Source of the DNA: Bacteroidales bacterium
GTDB lineage: Bacteria; Bacteroidota; Bacteroidia; Bacteroidales; UBA3824
Direction: 5' to 3'
Length of the DNA stretch: 19,453 nt
Assembly: GCA_016287995.1 (NCBI GenBank)
Contig: JAEEXW010000008.1
Span: 1-19,453 of the forward strand
Shown: one piece after another, positions 14,417 through 19,453 of the stretch
How positions within the stretch are numbered: position 1 is the first letter of the stretch
Layout of the letters: each line of letters opens with the position of its first letter
Position numbers and translations under genes: made by a program
Notes under the pieces: model-generated
The model's database searches: none
What the model was told of the DNA's origin: nothing
Seen by the model: only the letters and a program-made list of their open reading frames with translations

Positions 14417-16804
14417 ATGAAAAAGGGAAAAAAAATTTCAGCATTTTTCGTTATCTTTTTGTTAACGGTAATTGTCGGGATTAAGGCGTTTGCCCAAACC
14501 GGCAATTTGGATTGCCGTATAACGTTGATATATTGCGACCAAGATTCATTGGTGTATTCAGCCGACAAGTACGCTGACAAGCAAAAGCGTATTGATAACA
14601 TTCAAGTAAAAAACAAAATCAAAATCGTTTATACCGCCGATTCTGACGGAAAGAAACTTTACAACACCGAATATGCCTACCGTTTGGATAATTGCGACGA
14701 AGAATATTCGCCGTGGTCTACCCAAAAAACCGCGATTTTTGTCAACATGAAAGAAGGACAATACACTTTTACCGTAAAAGCAAGAACAAATACCCTCGTC
14801 TCCGAACCAGTAAAACTAAATTTCACGGTAAAACGCCCTTTTGAATTGAAACTGAAAACCGCTTTAATATTAATAATCAGCGCATTGACAGCCATAGTAG
14901 TTTTCTTGATGATAAAAAAGTGCAGAGACAAAAAACATTTAGCAGACTTGACTGAGCAACTCTCCGCACAAAACGAGGAGTTCAACAACACAAAATCTCA
15001 GTTGGAAATTCAAAAAGAAAACCTCAACAACACTTTACAAAACCTCTCAGTTCTCAGCCGTTCAGGGCAGAAAATTATCAAAGCCATGACAATGAGCAAC
15101 TTATCCAAAGTTGCTGCGGAAGAGTTAGAAAAGTTTTTTCCGACCGACGGCATGGGCATAGGCGTGTATAACGCACCTCACACGAGCATTGACTTTTCGG
15201 CATTTGTGATGAACGGCGTTACAATGGCTTTTGCACGTTACAATCTCGAAAACAAAAACAACTTGGTTGTTTGGTCGTTTCTCAACCACAAATCGCTCGT
15301 TATCTCCGATTATAAAAACGAAATAGGACAATATGTAGACACCGAAAAATTCAAAATTGACACAACACTTTTCGGTTCGGCAGTATACGTCCCGCTTTCC
15401 GACAACGATATGACAATCGGAGTATTAACGGTTAAAAGTCTGAAAAACAATTACTTTACGCCGTATCATTTGGGAATTATCCACAACCTTGCAACATACA
15501 TTGAATACGCTATTGTCAACATCTCGTGTATGCGAAAAATAGGCAGTCAGAAAAAACTATTGGAAGAAAGAAACGTTCTTCTTCAAACCGCAAACAACGA
15601 TTTGAAAAAGCAGCAAAACCAGTTGGTAGCCCTCAACGCGGAGTTAAAACGTTTTTCAATTTCGGTAAGAAACACCGAAAATTCTGTCATAATGGTGGAC
15701 GAAAACAAAAACATCTCTTGGGTAAACTACGGTTTTACAAAGATCTACGGTTATACTTTTGAAGAGTTTATTGCTAACGGTGCATATTACAAAACAGCCC
15801 TGAGAAACCCCGCAGCAATAGAATATTACGACAAGGCATACGAAGATTGCAAACCCGTAACCTTCACGCTTCTGCATTACAACAAAGACGACAAAGAAAT
15901 ATGGATTCAGTCGTCCATAACGCCGATTTCCGATGAAGAAGGCAAAGTAATGTTAATCGTAGTTGACACGGACATTTCGGCTGTCAAACGCGCCGAAGCA
16001 GAAATAAGAAAACAAAGCGACGAAATCGAACAAAAAAACAAGGAAGTTACAAAATCAATAGAATACGCCTCAGTCATTCAGTCAGCATTGATGACCGGCA
16101 AAAACCTTTTGCACGAATGTTACAAAGAAAGTTTTTTTATAAACCTGCCGAAAGCCATTGTTTCGGGAGATTTCTTTTGGATGGGACAAAAATTCGGACG
16201 GAAATATCTCGCGCTTTGTGATTGTGCAGGACACGGTGTGCCGGGCGCATTTGTTTCGCTGATGGGCAAAATGTTTTTGGACGAAATCTTACAGGCAACC
16301 ACCGCCAATAACACTCCGGGCGACCTCATCAAAGAACTCAACGACAAACTTTACGAATCCGTAAGCAGTCTGAGCACCAAAGTCGGCGGCATTGACGGTA
16401 TGGACCTTTCGCTGTGCATTATCAACGAAAACAACACCGAAGTAGAATACGCCGGAGCATACCGTCCTTTGTACATTGTAAGAAAAGGCGAATTATTCAA
16501 ACTTCTTCCTGACAGATGTTCTCTCGGAAACATAATGCCCGGCTCAGATTTTCAGTTTCAAAACAGCAAATTCGATATTAAAAGCGGGGATTTTCTTTTG
16601 ATGTCCTCTGACGGTTACGCCGATCAGTTCGGTTTTGAAAACGGCAAAAAATTGGGACGCAAAAACTTCACTAACCTCATTATCAAAGCCTCAGAACTGG
16701 ATTACGACCAAATGGCGGACTTCTTCCTCAGCGAACATCTAGCTTGGCGAGGCGCATTAGAACAAGTTGACGACATTTCTGTTGCAGGAATTATAATTCC
16801 GTAA
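14417..16804 (+). CDS. Membrane sensor SpoIIE-type serine phosphatase (Y_Y_Y, GAF and PAS domains)
   Basis: The 795-residue protein has a signal peptide or first membrane helix (1-26), then an extracytoplasmic Y_Y_Y-like domain (about 65-138; YAYRLDNCDEEYSPWS and GQYTFTVKAR are typical). A membrane helix (146-167), a coiled coil (172-212), a GAF-like domain (about 215-375), a second coiled coil (375-412), a PAS domain (about 415-525; VIMVDENKNISWVNYGF), a short linker helix and a PP2C/SpoIIE phosphatase domain (about 560-795) follow. Metal-binding aspartates appear in IVSGDFFW (Asp585), CDCAGHGVPGAF (Asp602), SSDGYAD (Asp732) and VDDIS near the end. It probably senses an envelope signal and dephosphorylates a serine target such as an anti-sigma-factor antagonist; no partner is nearby. 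It is convergent with the rhomboid gene, with 25 bases between stops and no strong terminator. Confidence 0.9.
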   Translation: MKKGKKISAFFVIFLLTVIVGIKAFAQTGNLDCRITLIYCDQDSLVYSADKYADKQKRIDNIQVKNKIKIVYTADSDGKKLYNTEYAYRLDNCDEEYSPWSTQKTAIFVNMKEGQYTFTVKARTNTLVSEPVKLNFTVKRPFELKLKTALILIISALTAIVVFLMIKKCRDKKHLADLTEQLSAQNEEFNNTKSQLEIQKENLNNTLQNLSVLSRSGQKIIKAMTMSNLSKVAAEELEKFFPTDGMGIGVYNAPHTSIDFSAFVMNGVTMAFARYNLENKNNLVVWSFLNHKSLVISDYKNEIGQYVDTEKFKIDTTLFGSAVYVPLSDNDMTIGVLTVKSLKNNYFTPYHLGIIHNLATYIEYAIVNISCMRKIGSQKKLLEERNVLLQTANNDLKKQQNQLVALNAELKRFSISVRNTENSVIMVDENKNISWVNYGFTKIYGYTFEEFIANGAYYKTALRNPAAIEYYDKAYEDCKPVTFTLLHYNKDDKEIWIQSSITPISDEEGKVMLIVVDTDISAVKRAEAEIRKQSDEIEQKNKEVTKSIEYASVIQSALMTGKNLLHECYKESFFINLPKAIVSGDFFWMGQKFGRKYLALCDCAGHGVPGAFVSLMGKMFLDEILQATTANNTPGDLIKELNDKLYESVSSLSTKVGGIDGMDLSLCIINENNTEVEYAGAYRPLYIVRKGELFKLLPDRCSLGNIMPGSDFQFQNSKFDIKSGDFLLMSSDGYADQFGFENGKKLGRKNFTNLIIKASELDYDQMADFFLSEHLAWRGALEQVDDISVAGIIIP

Positions 16805-16829
16805 AACTCCCAAAAAGAAACTTAGAAAA

Positions 16830-17741
16830 TTATTTTCTGCTCATTCTAAACAAAAACGCTTTTTCTTCTTTTGTCAAATTGTCGTAACCGGATTTTGAAA
16901 TTTTTTCCAAAATCTCGTCCGTGCGTTTTTGGTCTTCGGCTTTGTTTTGATTGAACTCGGCGTCGGTCATTTCGCGGACGTCTTTTGTATTTTGATAACT
17001 GACTTTCATTTCGGGCTGGCGTCTTCTGGTAGAAGAAAACGAAAACAGAGACACAATCTTGTCAATCAGATTGTTGAAACCGACGGTTATGTCTTTTCCT
17101 TTTTTGAGGTTAACGGCAAACAACAAACCGAACAACGCGCCGCCCAAGTGCGCAAAATGTCCGCCCGCATTGCCGCCCGTCAACTGAAAAACGTCAAACA
17201 CAACGTATGCAAGGGCTATCCACTTGAACGTTACCGGCAAAATTCCGAAAAACAAAACCCTATAATCGGGCTGCAAAACGGCAATTAAAACTATATAAGC
17301 AGTTACCGCCGCCGACGCACCCAAACAAACAGATGTAGAAAGTACCGACTGAAAAACAGGGAACACATTGTAACTCAGCAAATAAACAGCCGCACCCGTA
17401 AGTCCTCCTAAAAGATAAACTGCAAGCAACTGACGGTTGTTTAACATAGACTCCAAAATCTGTTTTATACAGAAGAGCCACAACATATTAGAGAAAATAT
17501 GCCAAAAATCCGTATGCAAAAACATATACGCCAACGGCGTGTAAAACCTAAACGCCAATTTATCAAGTGCAGCAGGCATTGCCAAATATTTCACTGCCAA
17601 ATATTCCATATACCCCTGCATTCCGAACAGATAAAACAAAATATCCGCCACGGAAACAAACAAAAAAATTACAATGTTGATAATCAACAATTTGCTAATA
17701 ACTGACTGCCTAAAAGCCGCCTTTATAAAATTCGTATCCAT
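16830..17741 (-). CDS. Rhomboid family intramembrane serine protease (second copy in operon)
   Basis: The 303-residue protein has six or so hydrophobic segments between residues 15 and 212. Rhomboid motifs are present: HIFSN (His81, Asn85) in the second helix region, the nucleophile motif GASA (Ser143) in place of GASG, and HFAHLGGALFG with His198 as the general base. The GASA variant is one I recall from Bacteroidota rhomboids and should not by itself abolish activity. A soluble C-terminal tail of about 85 residues contains basic stretches and ends in the pattern RTDEILEKISKSGYDNLTKE followed by EKAFLFR, common to Bacteroidota rhomboids. It would cleave membrane proteins within or near the bilayer; the substrate is unknown. 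It starts 6 bases after the preceding rhomboid gene, in one operon with mutL. Confidence 0.9.
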   Translation of the reverse strand: MDTNFIKAAFRQSVISKLLIINIVIFLFVSVADILFYLFGMQGYMEYLAVKYLAMPAALDKLAFRFYTPLAYMFLHTDFWHIFSNMLWLFCIKQILESMLNNRQLLAVYLLGGLTGAAVYLLSYNVFPVFQSVLSTSVCLGASAAVTAYIVLIAVLQPDYRVLFFGILPVTFKWIALAYVVFDVFQLTGGNAGGHFAHLGGALFGLLFAVNLKKGKDITVGFNNLIDKIVSLFSFSSTRRRQPEMKVSYQNTKDVREMTDAEFNQNKAEDQKRTDEILEKISKSGYDNLTKEEKAFLFRMSRK

Positions 17742-17747
17742 TTTTTT

Positions 17748-18536
17748 CTAACTATTAAAAAATTCGTTGTGCGGGTGTTTTTTCCACCACAAAATCAAAA
17801 GTATTCCGAACAACATTCCGCCAAGATGTGCGAAATGTGCAATGTTATCACCTTTAAAATCGTTGACACCAAAAAACAACTCAGCCGCGCCGTACAAAAG
17901 TACAAAATATTTTGCTTTTATCCCAATCGGAATAAACATAAATTGCAGTTTCATATCAGGAAACATCATTCCAAAAGCCAATAACAACCCAAAAACCGCA
18001 CCCGAAGCACCTACAATCGGTCTTGCCACAAAACTTTTTTGCATATCTTGCATCAGTTGCACTACAAATTGCGAAAATCCGGGGTCGTTTTTGTATTCCG
18101 AAATAAAATCGTCAAGTTTCGGCATATTAAAAAGATAACTATACTCGCTCGCAAAAGCCTTCAAACCTTCCACGGACGGATTGTTAATCAGAGAGTTAGA
18201 GGCCTCCTCCATAGGTGCAATCTGATAATAATTGACAATCATATTAGTTAACGCCGCTCCCAAACCGCAGACAATGTAATAAAAAGAAAAACGCTTGCTT
18301 CCCCAAACGCTTTCAATCACGCTGCCAAACTGATAAAGCGCAAACATATTGAAAAATATGTGCGTAAGTCCCGCATGAACAAACATATACGAGAAAAACT
18401 GGTAAGGACGAAATTGCTCCGCCTTAATATAATAAAGAGCCAAATATTCGCCGACAGGTTCAAAAAACGCGCACAAAGCAAAAACCGCAATGTTAGCAAT
18501 CAGCAAGTATTTAACAATAGGTGTCAAATTTACCAT
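17748..18536 (-). CDS. Rhomboid family intramembrane serine protease (first copy in operon)
   Basis: The 262-residue protein carries the canonical rhomboid features: HIFFN (His59, Asn63), GASGAVFG with Ser178 and AHFAHLGGMLFG with His237. Hydrophobic helices lie at about 8-25, 45-70, 82-103, 174-192, 198-224 and 231-250. A hydrophilic insert of about 65 residues (105-170) lies between the third and fourth helices and may recognise substrates. The gene starts 3 bases after the mutL stop and ends 6 bases before the next rhomboid gene, so the three are almost certainly one transcript. The two rhomboids differ clearly in motif, insert and tail, so they are not a recent duplication. I recall mutL followed by rhomboid genes in Bacteroides, which supports the reading. 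Confidence 0.93.
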   Translation of the reverse strand: MVNLTPIVKYLLIANIAVFALCAFFEPVGEYLALYYIKAEQFRPYQFFSYMFVHAGLTHIFFNMFALYQFGSVIESVWGSKRFSFYYIVCGLGAALTNMIVNYYQIAPMEEASNSLINNPSVEGLKAFASEYSYLFNMPKLDDFISEYKNDPGFSQFVVQLMQDMQKSFVARPIVGASGAVFGLLLAFGMMFPDMKLQFMFIPIGIKAKYFVLLYGAAELFFGVNDFKGDNIAHFAHLGGMLFGILLILWWKKHPHNEFFNS

Positions 18537-18539
18537 CTC

Positions 18540-19453
18540 TTATAAAAATTTTTTTTCCAACTCTTCAACTGTCAAAATCACAACAGCAGTTTTACCGTCC
18601 GGCGAATAATTCGGCTCGCCGGTTGCAAACAAATCGTCAATCAAACTGTTCATTTCCTGAGCGTTAAGCGGACGTCCCGCTTTTACCGCCTGACGTCTTG
18701 CAAGCGATTTTGCCAAAATATCCTTTATCGAAGTCTGAATGTTGCCGTGCTCTTCCTTGTAGTTGTCAATAATGTCCGTTAAAATCTCAACCGCCTGATT
18801 TTTATCAATATACGGCGGAATACCTTTCAAAACAGGCAAAGTTATGTCCGTAAAATCCAAGTCGAAACCGATTGAAAGAACCTCGTCCCTCAAATCATAA
18901 AGCATTGAGGCAGAAAGCGTGTCAAGGCTCAACTTTTCAGGATAAAGCAACTTCTGAATACTGTCAGCGTTGTTGTCAATTTGTAAAAGATACTTATTGT
19001 ACAAAACTCTGTAATGCGCTCTGTACTGGTCGATTATCATCAAACCGGATTTTATAGGGCTGACAATGTATTTTTCTCTTACCTGAATGATTTTTTTCTC
19101 GTCCTCAGAAACGGTTTTGCCGCCGTCAAAAAACGGAATGTTCTCATTTTCGTTAACATTGCTGTAAAGTTTTTGCCAGTTTTCAAGATTGTGTTTTTCC
19201 TGAGGCGTTGTATTATAACTGCCGGGCGTATAACTTGACCGCGTGCTTTCAAACGGATTGTAATACGGATTGAAGGTTTCCCTCGGCATTTCAGGAATTT
19301 CCATATCCTTTGAAAAATACGGCAGCGAAGCCGCCTCCGCATTGTCAAAATCTATTGCCGGGGCAACGTCGTTTTTGTTCAAGGTCTCGCGTATGCCCGC
19401 CTGAACGAGTTTGAAAATATCCGAAGCGTTTTCAAAATTGATTTCCGTTTTTG
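18540..19453 (-). CDS. mutL: DNA mismatch repair protein MutL, C-terminal part (5' end outside window)
   Basis: The minus-strand frame is open to the window edge, giving 303 residues of the C-terminal half. It opens with KTEINFENASDIFKLVQAGI, matching the end of the MutL N-terminal region (HPTKTEI-F), then IDFD, a low-complexity linker of about 75 residues rich in Pro, Tyr, Asn and Thr, and the C-terminal dimerisation domain ending TVEELEKKFL. The methionine that could be assigned at 19382 is a TTG codon in mid-protein, not a real start. MutL couples MutS mismatch recognition to strand removal. The metal motif of nuclease-type MutL, DQHA-x2-E-x4-E, reads DQYRAHYRVLYN here, and the late CPHGRP-like site reads SPDGKT, so nuclease activity looks doubtful. 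It heads the operon with the two rhomboid genes. Confidence 0.95.
   Translation of the reverse strand, partial: KTEINFENASDIFKLVQAGIRETLNKNDVAPAIDFDNAEAASLPYFSKDMEIPEMPRETFNPYYNPFESTRSSYTPGSYNTTPQEKHNLENWQKLYSNVNENENIPFFDGGKTVSEDEKKIIQVREKYIVSPIKSGLMIIDQYRAHYRVLYNKYLLQIDNNADSIQKLLYPEKLSLDTLSASMLYDLRDEVLSIGFDLDFTDITLPVLKGIPPYIDKNQAVEILTDIIDNYKEEHGNIQTSIKDILAKSLARRQAVKAGRPLNAQEMNSLIDDLFATGEPNYSPDGKTAVVILTVEELEKKFL

Noticed and set aside
16823..16838. Small AT-rich inverted repeat between the SpoIIE and rhomboid stops
   Set aside because: The stem is about five A-T-rich pairs with no T-run; not convincing as a terminator.
18540..19382. MutL fragment treated as a complete 280-residue protein
   Set aside because: The frame continues upstream to the window edge with conserved MutL sequence (KTEINFEN), and the supposed start is a TTG leucine codon inside the protein.

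Overview
The window looks like chromosomal DNA of a Bacteroidota member, most likely order Bacteroidales. The main evidence is the promoter type: several genes are preceded by the Bacteroidota sigma-ABfr pattern (TTTG, a 19-20 base spacer, then TAnnTTTG), and Shine-Dalgarno-like sites are not evident. Gene content agrees: an AraC-controlled RND efflux operon, a Y_Y_Y/SpoIIE sensor protein, an outer-membrane barrel of the TonB-receptor type, twin rhomboids behind mutL, and a ketoacyl synthase of the type I recall from Bacteroidales. No tRNA, rRNA, CRISPR array, insertion sequence or phage gene was seen.

Layout: (1) 1-1569, the 3' end of a phytoene-dehydrogenase-like FAD oxidoreductase followed closely by a PlsC-type acyltransferase with extra membrane segments. 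(2) 1594-8176, an AraC regulator divergent from a three-gene tripartite efflux operon (lipoprotein adaptor, RND pump, TolC-like channel). (3) 8181-8251, a strong terminator with a third repeat arm that can form an alternative hairpin. (4) 8400-9197, a lipoprotein I recognise as a bacterial expansin (EXLX1/YoaJ type, D1 plus CBM63-like D2) on a Gln/Asn/Glu-rich tether. (5) 9285-10505, a FabB/FabF-like ketoacyl-ACP synthase as its own transcription unit. (6) 10651-13227, a short TonB-receptor-like barrel followed 15 bases later by a solute-binding lipoprotein whose two lobes are in reversed (circularly permuted) order. (7) 13264-14331, leuB on the minus strand. (8) 14417-16804, a membrane Y_Y_Y-GAF-PAS-SpoIIE phosphatase. 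(9) 16830-19453, a minus-strand operon of mutL (5' part outside the window), rhomboid, rhomboid.

How the genes work together: the AraC protein probably controls the divergent efflux operon, whose products form one pump spanning the envelope. The barrel and the permuted binding protein are probably co-transcribed and may act together in nutrient capture at the outer membrane. The expansin points to contact with plant cell wall or other cellulose-rich or peptidoglycan material. leuB, the ketoacyl synthase and mutL are housekeeping.

The two most notable items are the expansin-like lipoprotein and the circularly permuted SBP_bac_3 protein. Family assignments were made by recalling family sequences, not by database search.
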